Part shown: positions 14,907-22,699 of the stretch, piece after piece | Layout: each line of letters begins with the position of its first letter | Position numbering within the stretch: position 1 is the first letter of the stretch | DNA from: CAZSNH01 sp052388455 | GTDB lineage: Bacteria > Pseudomonadota > Alphaproteobacteria > Rhizobiales > Hyphomicrobiaceae | Direction: 5' to 3' | Assembly (NCBI GenBank): GCA_052388455.1 | Contig: JBQTIA010000003.1 | Coordinates: 1 to 29,474, forward strand | Length of the DNA: 29,474 bases | Translations under genes and position numbers: made by a program | Notes under the pieces: generated by a model | Seen by the model: only the letters and a program-made list of their open reading frames with translations | Databases searched by the model: none | Told to the model about the DNA's origin: nothing

Positions 14907-14989
14907 CTAGCCGAGATTCGCCGACTTGGCCGGACCGAAGAACGTCAGCCGGTTGAAGGCGGGATCGACGATCTTCATGTCCCGCGTCA
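14907..14989 (-). pseudogene. C-terminal gene remnant, possibly of a VOC/glyoxalase-type protein
   Basis: In the minus-strand frame ending at TAG (14907-14909), the last residues read TRDMKIVDPAFNRLTFFGPA followed by KSANLG. The DPxxNRLTFF pattern resembles the C-terminal strand of vicinal-oxygen-chelate (glyoxalase/bleomycin-resistance) proteins. The frame runs straight into the left REP-like repeat (14990 on), and nothing matching the missing N-terminal part is seen beyond the repeat on the other side. I read it as the tail of a gene destroyed by the repeat-flanked insertion. The family assignment is weak. Confidence 0.35.
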
Positions 14990-15050
14990 CAACCCGCGTT
15001 CCCGGAAACCAAGGCCTTGCGTTGAGCAAGGGCTTGGTTATCCGGGATCC
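14990..15050. repeat. REP-like palindromic repeat, left copy
   Basis: An imperfect palindrome: TCCCGGA (15000-15006) pairs with TCCGGGA (15041-15047), with inner CCAAGGCC/GGGCTTGG pairing around a short loop. The outer segment AACCCGCGTTCCCGGAA (14991-15007) and the inner TATCCGGGATC (15039-15049) recur in reverse complement in the copy at 15259-15311. The two copies enclose the broken GIY-YIG gene. Confidence 0.8.
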
Positions 15051-15082
15051 TTACCGGCAAACTTTCCTGTTATCCTGTCGCC

Positions 15083-15258
15083 ATGGTGGTGCGTTCAGAA
15101 AAACCTTCTTCGTATACATCACCGCAAGCGGACCGCGCGGTGTGCTCTATGTCGGCATGACGAGCGACCTACCAGGCCGAGCGTGGGAGCATCGAGAGCG
15201 GGTCATCGACGGCTTCACCAAGAAATACTGGGCAGGGCGTCTCGTCTCGAACAGGTAA
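15083..15258 (+). pseudogene. Broken GIY-YIG endonuclease family gene (frameshifted and truncated)
   Basis: From about 15102 the frame reads TFFVYITASGPRGVLYVGMT, then SDLPGRAWEHRERVIDGFTKKYWAGRLV: the N-terminal half of a small COG2827-type GIY-YIG domain, with VYI and LYVGMT as the GIY and YIG elements and the Arg/His/Glu helix RAWEHRE. Two lesions are visible. The only sensible start, ATG at 15083 (MVVRSEK), is out of frame and would be restored by one extra A in the A5 run near 15099-15103. The second half of the domain, with its catalytic Glu and basic helix, is missing: the frame ends SNR then TAA at 15256, one base before the right REP-like repeat. It is therefore non-functional. Full-length relatives are about 95 residues long. 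Confidence 0.8.
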
Positions 15259-15311
15259 TGATCCCGGATAGCCTTGCCCCTGCGGGGCCAGGCTTCCGGG
15301 AAAGCGGGTTG
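15259..15311. repeat. REP-like palindromic repeat, right copy (inverted)
   Basis: Reverse-complement counterpart of the left copy. GATCCCGGATA (15260-15270) matches exactly, and TTCCGGGAAAGCGGGTT (15294-15310) matches 16 of 17 positions of the left outer segment. Internally TCCCGGA and TCCGGGA pair, with GCCTTGCCCC/GGGGCCAGGC forming an extended stem. It begins directly after the GIY-YIG frame's stop codon and ends 29 nt before the oxidoreductase stop. Confidence 0.8.
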
Positions 15312-15339
15312 CGAGGCGGCTCCACGTTCGTGCCGCGCT

Positions 15340-16965
15340 TCAGCGGCGGCGTTTCAGATCCTTGATCATCTCGCGGGCCGCGTTGTGGCCGGGCAGGCCC
15401 GTGACGCCGCCGCCGGGATGGGCGCCGGAGCCGCAGAGATAGAGCCCCGCGATCGGCATCCGGTAGTTCGCAAACCCGAGGATAGGGCGCAGCGAGAACA
15501 ACTGATTGAGCGTCAGTTGCCCGTGGAAGATGTCGCCGTCGACGAGGCCGAACCGCTGCTCCAGATCGAGCGGCGAGAGCACCTGACGGCCCAGCACGCT
15601 CGCCTTGAAGTTCGGCGCATGGCGCGTCACCGTCTCGATGACGAGGTCGGCGAACCGCTCCTTCTCGGCGGGATCGCTCCATGAGCGCGGCGCGGGAAGA
15701 TGCGGGGCGACATGCTGCACGAAGAGGCTCGCGACGTGCCGGCCGGCCGGAGCCAGGCTGTCGTCGAGCGTCGAGGGGATCAGCATCTCGATGACCGGCT
15801 CGCGCGACCAGCCTTCGAGCACGCAGTCGTGGTAGGCGCGTTCCAGGTAGGAGAGCGAGGGCGCAATCATGATGCCGGAGCCGTGATGGGCCTGCCTGTG
15901 CTTGCCCGGCAGCGAGGTGAAATCCGGCAGCTCCGAAAGCGCGACGTTCATGCGGAACGAGCTGGAGCCGGACTTGAGACCCGTGAAACGACGCTGCAGA
16001 TCGGGATCGATGGTTCCTTGAGGCACCAGATCGCGGAACAGAAGCTTGGGCGGCACATTGGCGGCCACGGCGCGCGCTCGGATCACCTCGCCGCCCGCCA
16101 GCTCGACGCCCGCCGCCCGTCCGCCCTCGACCACCACGCGCGACACGGCAGCGCCCGTGCGAATGATGGCGCCGCGTGCCTTGGCCGCCCGCGCCATCGC
16201 CTGCGTAATGGCCCCCATGCCGCCGACGGCGTGGCCCCACACACCGGACTTGCCGTTGATCTCGCCGAAGCAGTGATGCAGCAGCACATACGCCGTGCCC
16301 GGCGTCGAGGGGCCGGCATAAGCGCCGACGGTGCCGTCGTAGGCGAAGGCGCCTTTCACCACGTCGCTTTCGAACCATTGGCCGAGGAAATCGGCGGCGC
16401 TTTCAGTGAAGAGGTCGATCAGCAGCCGCTGGTCCTCGAGCGACAGGCCGATGAGGCGGCGGCCGATGCCGGCGCCGCGGATCAGCTCGAGCACGCCGCC
16501 ACCCGCGTTGGGCGGGGTCATCAGGACGAGGTCGCGCAGCACGCCCGCGGCCCGCTCAAGCGCCGCGTCGTAGGCCGGCAGCCGCTCGGCGTCGCGGACG
16601 GAGAACGCCGCTACGGACTGCTGACGCCGGGCCTTATCGCCATAGGGCATGACCAGCGAGCGGCCGGCATCGAGGGGCCAGAAATTCCCCATCGGCCGCT
16701 CGACGATGGTGAGGCCGTGCCGGGACAGCTCCAAATCGGCGATCACCTTCGGGCTGAGCAGGCTGACGGTGTACGCGGCCACCGAGTTGCGGAAGCCGGG
16801 ATGGAACTCCTCGGTCAGAGCCGCGCCGCCGACGACGTCGTTCTTCTCCAGCACGACGACGGAATATCCCGCACCTGCGAGATAGGCGGCAGCGACCAGC
16901 CCGTTGTGCCCTCCGCCGATGATGACGACATCGAGGTCGGGAAGTTTTCCCAGTGATGCTGTCAT
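15340..16965 (-). CDS. NAD(P)/FAD-dependent oxidoreductase, CrtI/PYROXD2-like (COG1233)
   Basis: A 541-residue flavoprotein of the phytoene-desaturase-like superfamily. The N-terminal dinucleotide fold is complete: DVVIIGGGHNGLVAAAYLAGAGYSVVVLEKNDVVGGAALTEE, with GxGxxG and the terminal acidic residue. It ends with the FAD-contact block LYLCGSGAHPGGGVTGLPGHNAA. The middle (YDGTVGAYAGPSTPGTAYVLLHHCFGEINGK, MGAITQAMARAAKARG) is closest to the PYROXD2 type rather than to true carotenoid desaturases, and no carotenoid genes are nearby. The substrate is unknown. ATG at 16965 precedes the conserved fold; a further 18 in-frame codons upstream are not conserved in look. Its 3' end abuts the REP/GIY-YIG element. 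Confidence 0.9.
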   Translation of the reverse strand: MTASLGKLPDLDVVIIGGGHNGLVAAAYLAGAGYSVVVLEKNDVVGGAALTEEFHPGFRNSVAAYTVSLLSPKVIADLELSRHGLTIVERPMGNFWPLDAGRSLVMPYGDKARRQQSVAAFSVRDAERLPAYDAALERAAGVLRDLVLMTPPNAGGGVLELIRGAGIGRRLIGLSLEDQRLLIDLFTESAADFLGQWFESDVVKGAFAYDGTVGAYAGPSTPGTAYVLLHHCFGEINGKSGVWGHAVGGMGAITQAMARAAKARGAIIRTGAAVSRVVVEGGRAAGVELAGGEVIRARAVAANVPPKLLFRDLVPQGTIDPDLQRRFTGLKSGSSSFRMNVALSELPDFTSLPGKHRQAHHGSGIMIAPSLSYLERAYHDCVLEGWSREPVIEMLIPSTLDDSLAPAGRHVASLFVQHVAPHLPAPRSWSDPAEKERFADLVIETVTRHAPNFKASVLGRQVLSPLDLEQRFGLVDGDIFHGQLTLNQLFSLRPILGFANYRMPIAGLYLCGSGAHPGGGVTGLPGHNAAREMIKDLKRRR

Positions 16966-17164
16966 GCGGCGAACCCGAAAGCAGCCACCATTCCCGGTGG
17001 CGTGTGGCCGTGCCGACACCGCACGGGGGATAACGGCACGTTAGGACTATGGGTGAGAGGGTCGAAGGGAATAACGGTCATTAGGTGATCGTTCATTCTT
17101 CGGGCGATAGGCTGACAGCGTTGTCATTACAGACGACGAACGTCGAGCTTGAACGGAGGTCCGA

Positions 17165-17434
17165 ATGTCAGACGCGACCCACTCTCTTGCCCTCGGCAAC
17201 GGCGACACTGGCACTGAAACCGGCACCGACGCCAACGGGCGGCTGGTCGGCTTCGCCCTCGTCTGCATCGTTCCGGCCGTGTTCTGGACCGCGCTCCTGT
17301 CGCTGGCCGGCGCGACGCTCGGGCTTGAAGTCTCCACCTCCGCCCAGGTCTCGCTGGCGGCGGCGATCGCGGGCTTCCTCGGCGTCGTCTTCGCGGCGCT
17401 GACGGTCAATCCCCGCGTCACCGAGTCCGCCTGA
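17165..17434 (+). CDS. Small two-span membrane protein, unknown function
   Basis: An 89-residue product not recognised as a named family. A polar N-terminal part (about 25 residues, Thr/Asp/Gly rich) precedes two hydrophobic spans, LVGFALVCIVPAVFWTALLSLAG (near 27-50) and VSLAAAIAGFLGVVFAALTV (near 62-82). ATG at 17165 has a strong GGAGG at 17155-17159 with 5-nt spacing, which is good evidence that it is translated. It converges with the cysteine-rich peptide gene, leaving only 13 nt between stops. Confidence 0.75.
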   Translation: MSDATHSLALGNGDTGTETGTDANGRLVGFALVCIVPAVFWTALLSLAGATLGLEVSTSAQVSLAAAIAGFLGVVFAALTVNPRVTESA

Positions 17435-17447
17435 CCTCCCTCGCGCG

Positions 17448-17726
17448 TCAAGCCCCCCAGCCGCACCGGATCTTGCGGCACGTGCCGGTCTTGCCGCCGA
17501 TGTCGCAGCGCGCGACGACGAAGCGGCACTGGCGGCAACTGTAGGACGACAGGCAGCCGCGATAGGTTCCGCCCTTGGTGTAGTTGCAGGTCAGCAGGGT
17601 CTGGCAATGACGCTGCGCCGCCTCGGCGGACGGACTGACCAGCGCCAGCCCGGCCAGCATGATGAGCGCCGCGGCCGACGCCGCACCGATGGACAACAGC
17701 CGTCTGACGTTGCGTCGTGCTCTCAT
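17448..17726 (-). CDS. Small cysteine-rich secreted peptide, unknown function
   Basis: A 92-residue product. The first 37 residues form a signal peptide: a strongly basic start (MRARRNVRRL), a hydrophobic core, and likely cleavage at SAEAA. The mature part of about 55 residues contains eight cysteines (HCQTLLTC, GCLSSYSC, RQCRF, ARCDIGG, GTCRKIRC), enough for four disulfides. It is rich in Arg/Lys, so it is a small cationic disulfide-stabilised protein. It is not a family I recognise. The start at 17726 is supported by GGAGGGG just upstream. Compact cationic Cys-rich peptides can be toxins, inhibitors or envelope stress proteins; nothing here decides among these. Confidence 0.75.
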   Translation of the reverse strand: MRARRNVRRLLSIGAASAAALIMLAGLALVSPSAEAAQRHCQTLLTCNYTKGGTYRGCLSSYSCRQCRFVVARCDIGGKTGTCRKIRCGWGA

Positions 17727-17863
17727 CGCCGGCCCCTCCGTAAGCGTCCGCGCGATCTGCGGCGAACCGTTCAGCCGAGTGTGCCGCCAATCCCGCTGCC
17801 GAAACAATCGGTGCGGACGGCCTGCGGCTAACGACGGCGGAACTGTGTGCCTCGCCGGCCACG

Positions 17864-18760
17864 CTACTCGGCGGCAGCGCGCTGCTTCGGCTGCACCTCG
17901 GCCATGTAGTCGCCGAGCAGGGTCTCGCAGATGCGGCCCGGCTGATAGTGATGCGGCCCGATCTCGCGCACCGGTGTCACCTCGGCCGCCGTGCCGACGA
18001 TGAAACACTCGTTGAAGGACCCGAGTTCGTCCGGGAGGATCGTACGCTCGTGGACCTTGAATCCGCGGCGCCTAGCCAGCTCGATCACGGTCTGACGCGT
18101 GATGCCGTCGAGGAAGCAATCGGGAACGGGCGTGTGCAGCTCGCCGTCGCGGATGAGGAAGATGTTGGCGCCGGTGCATTCGGCGACGTGCCCGCGCCAG
18201 TCGAGCATCAGCGCATCGGCATAGCCGAGCCGCTCGGCCCGATGCTTCTCGATGGTGCAGATCATGTAGAGGCCCGTCGCCTTCGCCTTCGACGGGATCG
18301 TCGCCGGATCGGGGCGCCGATAGATGGCCTCGGCGACACGGATGCCGCGCAATCGCTCCGCCTTGTCGAAGTAGGAGCCCCAGTTCCAGGCGGCGACCGC
18401 GAGATGAATCTTATTCTTCTGCGCCGAGACGCCCATCATTTCGCTTCCGCGCCAGGCGATAGGGCGAACGTATCCATCGGTCAGACTGTTGGCCTTCAGC
18501 GCATCCTTGCAGGCCTGATCGATGGCGGCCGGCGTATAAGGGATGTCGAAGTCGAGCATTTTGGCAGAGGCGATCAGGCGTTCGGTGTGCTGGCGGAGCT
18601 TGAAGATCTCGCCGCCGTAGCTCCTCTCTCCCTCGAACACGGCGCTGGCGTAATGCAGGGCATGGGTGAGGATATGCACATTGGCATCGCGCCACGGCAC
18701 CAGCGCGCCGTCGAACCAGATTAAGCCGTCGCGATCGTGATAGGGGGCCGCATCCGCCAT
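17864..18760 (-). CDS. ilvE: Branched-chain-amino-acid aminotransferase
   Basis: A PLP-dependent fold-type IV enzyme carrying out the last step of valine, leucine and isoleucine synthesis and the first of their breakdown. The 298-residue protein shows DGLIWFDGALVPWRDANVHILTHALHYASAVFEGER at its N-terminus, the PLP lysine Lys160 in SKAKATGLYM, and the class IV signature ECTGANIFLIRDGELHTP with FLDGITRQTVIELA. The length is standard. It is divergent from the MarR-regulator operon with 182 nt between start codons, a neighbourhood common in Hyphomicrobiales. Confidence 0.96.
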   Translation of the reverse strand: MADAAPYHDRDGLIWFDGALVPWRDANVHILTHALHYASAVFEGERSYGGEIFKLRQHTERLIASAKMLDFDIPYTPAAIDQACKDALKANSLTDGYVRPIAWRGSEMMGVSAQKNKIHLAVAAWNWGSYFDKAERLRGIRVAEAIYRRPDPATIPSKAKATGLYMICTIEKHRAERLGYADALMLDWRGHVAECTGANIFLIRDGELHTPVPDCFLDGITRQTVIELARRRGFKVHERTILPDELGSFNECFIVGTAAEVTPVREIGPHHYQPGRICETLLGDYMAEVQPKQRAAAE

Positions 18761-18935
18761 GCCGTGTCATCCTTCCCGACTGTTCCATGCCGCGACCACC
18801 GGCGACGCCGGACGCATCGCGGGTGCCCTGCATCCCGAGAGCGCGGACCATCGAGGAGGCGAGGAGTGACGCGCCGCAATTGCATCGTTTTGCTGCGCAA
18901 ATTCGCTTGCCACGACTATCAATCGGCGGCAAATA

Positions 18936-18948
18936 AGTCAACATGACT
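18936..18948. promoter_or_regulatory. Small palindrome over the MarR gene start
   Basis: AGTCA-ACA-TGACT spans the ATG at 18943. It continues into TGACATAAC, a string shared with the ars-region palindrome. A MarR protein could bind here to control its own operon and divergent ilvE, but the site is short and could be chance. Confidence 0.3.
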
Positions 18949-19539
18949 GACATAACGCAGGACACCACGCGCAGCCGGGCGGGAGCGGCGGCGCCGGAGA
19001 GAGTGACCAGTACGATGAGTGAGCAAGGGGACGGGCGGGAGCAACTGGTTGCTTGTGCCGAGCTGCTGTTCTTCGCCTACCGCGATTTCACCCGCGATCC
19101 AGATCAGGTGCTCTCGCAATACAAGTTCGGACGCGCCCACCACCGCGTGCTGCATTTCGTCAACCGGCATCCCGGTCTGCGCGTGGCGCAGCTCCTCGAC
19201 ATCTTGAAGATCACCAAGCAGTCGCTGGCCCGCGTGTTGAAGCAGCTCATCGATCAGGGCTTCATCTCGCAACGGACGGGGCGCGAGGACCGGCGCGAAC
19301 GCCTCCTCTATGTCTCGCCGAAGGGCGCGAGGCTGACAGAACGGCTGACCGCCCTCCAGATCCAGCGCATCGAAAGCGCGCTGGCGAAGGCCGGTCCGGG
19401 GGCCGAGACGGCGGCCCGCAAGTTCCTGTTCGCCATGATCGCCGAAACCGATCAGCCGCACGTCGAAACGCTGATCGGGCAGGGCGAGACGAAACCGCTC
19501 GCCGAGAACGGCCTCGACGAACAGGCGGAACGGCCATGA
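18943..19539 (+). CDS. petP: MarR-family transcriptional regulator (PetP-like)
   Basis: A 198-residue winged-helix regulator. The DNA-binding part is the run FGRAHHRVLHFVNRHPGLRV, the recognition helix KITKQSLARVLKQLIDQGFI, and the wing RTGREDRRERLLYVSPKG. The flanking helices would form the dimer interface. The start is uncertain: ATG at 18943 has no Shine-Dalgarno sequence, and ATG at 19015 (MSEQGDG) would remove 24 weakly conserved residues. The stop overlaps the response-regulator start by 4 nt. MarR plus OmpR-type regulator as a pair matches the PetP-PetR arrangement known from Rhodobacter capsulatus, where PetR is needed for cytochrome bc1 expression. The symbol is by that analogy. Confidence 0.85.
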   Translation: MTDITQDTTRSRAGAAAPERVTSTMSEQGDGREQLVACAELLFFAYRDFTRDPDQVLSQYKFGRAHHRVLHFVNRHPGLRVAQLLDILKITKQSLARVLKQLIDQGFISQRTGREDRRERLLYVSPKGARLTERLTALQIQRIESALAKAGPGAETAARKFLFAMIAETDQPHVETLIGQGETKPLAENGLDEQAERP

Positions 19540-20243
19540 CCAGCACGCGCCAGGATCCGCTGCCCGACGACGCCCCGCACGTCCTCATCGTCGACGACGA
19601 TCAGAAGATACGCGACCTGCTCGCGCGCTATCTCAAGGAGCAGGGATTTCGCATCACCACCGCCGGCGATGCCGCATCGGCGCGCGCCGCCATGCGCGGG
19701 CTGACCTTCGACCTGGTGCTGCTCGACATCATGATGCCGGGCGAAAGCGGTCTCGACCTCGCCCGCGACCTCCGCAGCACCCGCAACGTGCCCATCTGCA
19801 TGCTGACCGCGCAGTCGGATGCCGAGCAGCGCATCGCCGGCCTCGAAACCGGGGTCGACGACTACATCTCCAAGCCGTTCGAGCCGCGCGAGCTGGTACT
19901 GCGCGTCAACAACATTCTCCGTCGCCGCCGGCCTCAGAGCGCCACGAGCCGCGAGGAGGTGCGCATGGGCTCCTTCGTCTTCCACCTCGGCCGCGGCGAG
20001 CTGAAGCGAGGCGAGGAAAGCATCAAGCTGACCGAGCGCGAGCGTGACCTGCTGCGCCAGTTCGCGCAGCGCGCGGGCTCGCCCATCCAGCGCCACGAGC
20101 TGTCGAACGACGATTCGACCGGCAGCGAACGGGCCATCGACGTGCAGATCAACCGCCTCCGGCGCAAGATCGAAAGCGATCCCTCGAACCCGGTCTATCT
20201 CCAGACCGTGCGCGGCAAGGGCTATATCCTCTACGTGGATTGA
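19536..20243 (+). CDS. petR: OmpR/PhoB-type response regulator (PetR-like)
   Basis: A 235-residue response regulator. The receiver domain (about 15-130) has the acidic pocket VLIVDDDQKIRD, phospho-acceptor Asp64 in LVLLDIMMPGESG, the Thr of MLTAQSD, and the Lys of DDYISKPFEPREL. A winged-helix output domain follows (about 145-235), with the segment KLTERERDLLRQFAQRAG and the recognition part RAIDVQINRLRRKIESDPSNP, ending with TVRGKGYIL. Start ATG at 19536 overlaps the MarR stop (ATGA), so translation is coupled. A histidine kinase follows at once and is the likely partner. Confidence 0.94.
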   Translation: MTSTRQDPLPDDAPHVLIVDDDQKIRDLLARYLKEQGFRITTAGDAASARAAMRGLTFDLVLLDIMMPGESGLDLARDLRSTRNVPICMLTAQSDAEQRIAGLETGVDDYISKPFEPRELVLRVNNILRRRRPQSATSREEVRMGSFVFHLGRGELKRGEESIKLTERERDLLRQFAQRAGSPIQRHELSNDDSTGSERAIDVQINRLRRKIESDPSNPVYLQTVRGKGYILYVD

Positions 20244-20266
20244 CGGCGTCGGGGCCCGCAGCGCGC

Positions 20267-21679
20267 ATGACGATCTCGCCGGCAGCATGGTGGTCCCGCT
20301 TCCTCGCCTCCTCGGCGCCGGCCGTGGCGTGGGTCAGGCAATCCTGGCTCGCGTCCGCTCGCATCCTCTCGGAATTGCTGCCGAAGGGCCTCTATGCCCG
20401 CGCGCTGATCATCATCATCGCTCCGATCGTCGTGCTCGAAGGCGTGATCGCCTTCGTCTTCATGGAGCGCCACTGGCAGGCGGTCACACGCCGTCTTTCG
20501 GAGCAGACCGCGCGCAACGTGGCGGCGCTGATCGAAATCTACGAGGATGCCGACGATTCGCGCGAGCGCAGCCGCATCATCGATCTGGCACGTGAGCGGC
20601 TCAATCTCACCATCGAGGTTCTGCCGACCGGCGATCTTCCGGCGGCGCGGCCGAAACCCTTTTTCGGCATTCTCGACCGCGCGCTGTCGAGGGAAATTTC
20701 CAAGCACGTGAAGCGGCCGTTCTGGATCGACACGGTGGGTCAATCCCGCCATGTGGAAATCCGCGTTCAGATGGAAAAGTCGGTCCTGCGCTTCATCGCC
20801 AACCGCAACCAGACCGAGGTCTCGAACTCGGAAATCTTCCTGCTCTGGATGGTCGGCTCGTCCGTCATCCTGCTGACGCTGGCCATTCTGTTCCTGCGCA
20901 ATCAGATCCGGCCCATCCTGCGTCTCGCCGACGCGGCCGACGCGTTCGGCAAGGGCCGCCCGGTGCCCGACGATTTCCGCCCGCGAGGTGCCCGCGAGGT
21001 GCGGCAGGCGGCGGAGGCGTTCATCGAAATGCGCGAGCGCATCAAACAGCACGTCGAACAGCGCACGACCATGCTCGCCGGAGTGAGCCACGACCTCAGA
21101 ACCGTTCTGACCCGCTTCAAGCTGGAGCTGGCCTTCCTCGAAGACAACGCCGAGGTGCAGTCGCTCAAGGCCGACGTCAACGAAATGCAGCACATGCTCG
21201 AAGATTACCTCGCCTTCGCGCGCGGCGACGGCGGCGAGGAGGCCATGCCGACCAACCTGCGCCAGCTCATGGAGGAGATCCACGACGAGGCCCAGGTCTT
21301 CGGCACGTCGATCGACCTCAAGATGCGCAAGCGGCGCAAGGAGCTGGTGCTGCCCCTGAAGCGGCAAGCCTTCAAGCGGGCGGTGACCAACCTCGTCACC
21401 AATGCGGCGCGCTATGGCGATCACGTGATCATCCGTGCGGCGACCGAGGGCCAGTGGCTGCGCATCGAGGTCGACGACGATGGACCTGGCATTCCGGCGT
21501 CCGAACGCGAGAACGTCTTCCGCCCGTTCTATCGGATCGACAAGGCCCGCACGGCCGACGGCAACTCCGGCCTCGGCCTCGCCATCGCGCGCGACATCGC
21601 GAAGAGCCACGGCGGCCACATCGCGCTCGGCGACAGCTCGCTCGGCGGTCTCAAGGCGATCATCTCGGTGCCGCTGTAA
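20267..21679 (+). CDS. Sensor histidine kinase, EnvZ-like layout
   Basis: A 470-residue inner-membrane kinase. Two membrane spans (about 45-67 and 190-210) bracket a periplasmic sensor of about 120 residues. A HAMP linker follows (FLRNQIRPILRLADAADAFG onward), then the dimerisation/phospho-acceptor helix with GVSHDLRTVLTRFKLEL (His275). The ATPase domain is last: N box VTNLVTNAARYG, G1 VDDDGPGIP, F box VFRPFYRID, G2 GNSGLGLAIARDIAKSHGG. The start is ATG at 20267; a TTG at 20240 overlapping the previous stop is less likely. It completes the MarR, regulator and kinase operon and converges on secF with 43 nt between stops. Confidence 0.94.
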   Translation: MTISPAAWWSRFLASSAPAVAWVRQSWLASARILSELLPKGLYARALIIIIAPIVVLEGVIAFVFMERHWQAVTRRLSEQTARNVAALIEIYEDADDSRERSRIIDLARERLNLTIEVLPTGDLPAARPKPFFGILDRALSREISKHVKRPFWIDTVGQSRHVEIRVQMEKSVLRFIANRNQTEVSNSEIFLLWMVGSSVILLTLAILFLRNQIRPILRLADAADAFGKGRPVPDDFRPRGAREVRQAAEAFIEMRERIKQHVEQRTTMLAGVSHDLRTVLTRFKLELAFLEDNAEVQSLKADVNEMQHMLEDYLAFARGDGGEEAMPTNLRQLMEEIHDEAQVFGTSIDLKMRKRRKELVLPLKRQAFKRAVTNLVTNAARYGDHVIIRAATEGQWLRIEVDDDGPGIPASERENVFRPFYRIDKARTADGNSGLGLAIARDIAKSHGGHIALGDSSLGGLKAIISVPL

Positions 21680-21722
21680 GCGGCACTGTCTTCAGCCTGA
21701 TTGGAGCAAGCTTTCGCAGCGG

Positions 21723-22685
21723 TCAGGCGCGCGCACTGGCGGCCGGCTTCGGCTTGGCCTCGGCCCCGGTCCAGTCGCGCTTGATGCCGAGATAGTCGAG
21801 GATCGGCGCGGAAATGAAGATCGACGAATAAGTGCCGATGATCACTCCGAACAGCATGGCGAAGACGAAGTTGCGGATCACCGCGCCGCCGAGGAAATAC
21901 AGCGCCAGCAGCACCGCGATCGTCGTCACGCCGGTGAGAATGGTTCGCGACAGTGTTTCGTTGATCGACAGATTGAGCAGCTCGTTGAGCTCCATTTTTT
22001 TGTATTTTCGCAAATTCTCGCGGATGCGGTCGGCCACCACGACGCTGTCGTTGACCGAGTAGCCGAGAATGGTCAGCAGCGCCGCGACCGTCGAGAGGTC
22101 GAATTCCATCTGGAACAGCGAGAAGATGCCGGCGGTGACCAGAACGTCGTGGGCCAGCGCGACCACCACGCCGAACGCGAACTGCCATTCGAAGCGGAAC
22201 CACACGTACGTCATGATGGCGAGGATCGACGCCAGCACTGCGATAACGCCCGTCGTTCTCAGTTCGCTCGACACGGCCGGGCCGACCACCTCGACGCGCC
22301 TCTGCTCGAAGTCGCTGCCGAGCGCGTCCACGACCTTCTTCAATCCGGCCTGCTGAGCCTCTTCGCCGCCCGGCTGCTGCTCGACGCGGATGAGAACGTC
22401 GGCATCGGTGCCGAAACTCTGGATCTGCACGTCGCCGAGACCGAGGCCGCCGAGCTTGTCGCGGATCGACGAGAGATCGGCCTTGCCGGATCGGGCCTTC
22501 ACCTCGACCAGAGACCCGCCCTTGAAGTCGACGCCGAAGTTGAATCCCTTGACCGAGATGATGGCCAGCGACAGCGCCATGAACAGGATCGACAGACCGA
22601 AGCACAACGCTTTGTAGCGCATGAACGGCAGCCGCAGGTCATGGGGAAAGAAGTCTTTGCCCTTGAAGTCCGGGACCAGGAACAT
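21723..22685 (-). CDS. secF: Protein translocase subunit SecF
   Basis: The 320-residue inner-membrane partner of SecD, which uses the proton gradient to help pull proteins through SecYEG. Visible are the first span LCFGLSILFMALSLAIISVKG, the family segment GFNFGVDFKGGSLVEV, and the C-terminal multi-span block with FGVVVALAHDVLVTAGIF, LLTILGYSVNDSVVVADRIREN and the closing LFGVIIGTYSSIFISAPIL. The ATG at 22685 is chosen because homology begins at MFLVPD; an ATG at 22751 would overlap secD. It follows secD after 14 nt in one operon. The Ala/Lys tail after IKRDW is short, as usual. Confidence 0.96.
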   Translation of the reverse strand: MFLVPDFKGKDFFPHDLRLPFMRYKALCFGLSILFMALSLAIISVKGFNFGVDFKGGSLVEVKARSGKADLSSIRDKLGGLGLGDVQIQSFGTDADVLIRVEQQPGGEEAQQAGLKKVVDALGSDFEQRRVEVVGPAVSSELRTTGVIAVLASILAIMTYVWFRFEWQFAFGVVVALAHDVLVTAGIFSLFQMEFDLSTVAALLTILGYSVNDSVVVADRIRENLRKYKKMELNELLNLSINETLSRTILTGVTTIAVLLALYFLGGAVIRNFVFAMLFGVIIGTYSSIFISAPILDYLGIKRDWTGAEAKPKPAASARA

Positions 22686-22699
22686 GGGTGTCGCTTTCT

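Noticed and set aside
14926..15258. A 110-residue plus-strand protein as an intact gene
   Set aside because: Its first part is a translated REP-like palindrome and antisense of the gene remnant. Only the last ~50 residues are protein-like (GIY-YIG), and they lack the domain's second half.
15340..16965. Carotenoid biosynthesis gene crtI
   Set aside because: The fold matches the superfamily, but the middle region is PYROXD2-like and no crtB/crtE-type neighbours are present, so a carotenoid role is not supported.
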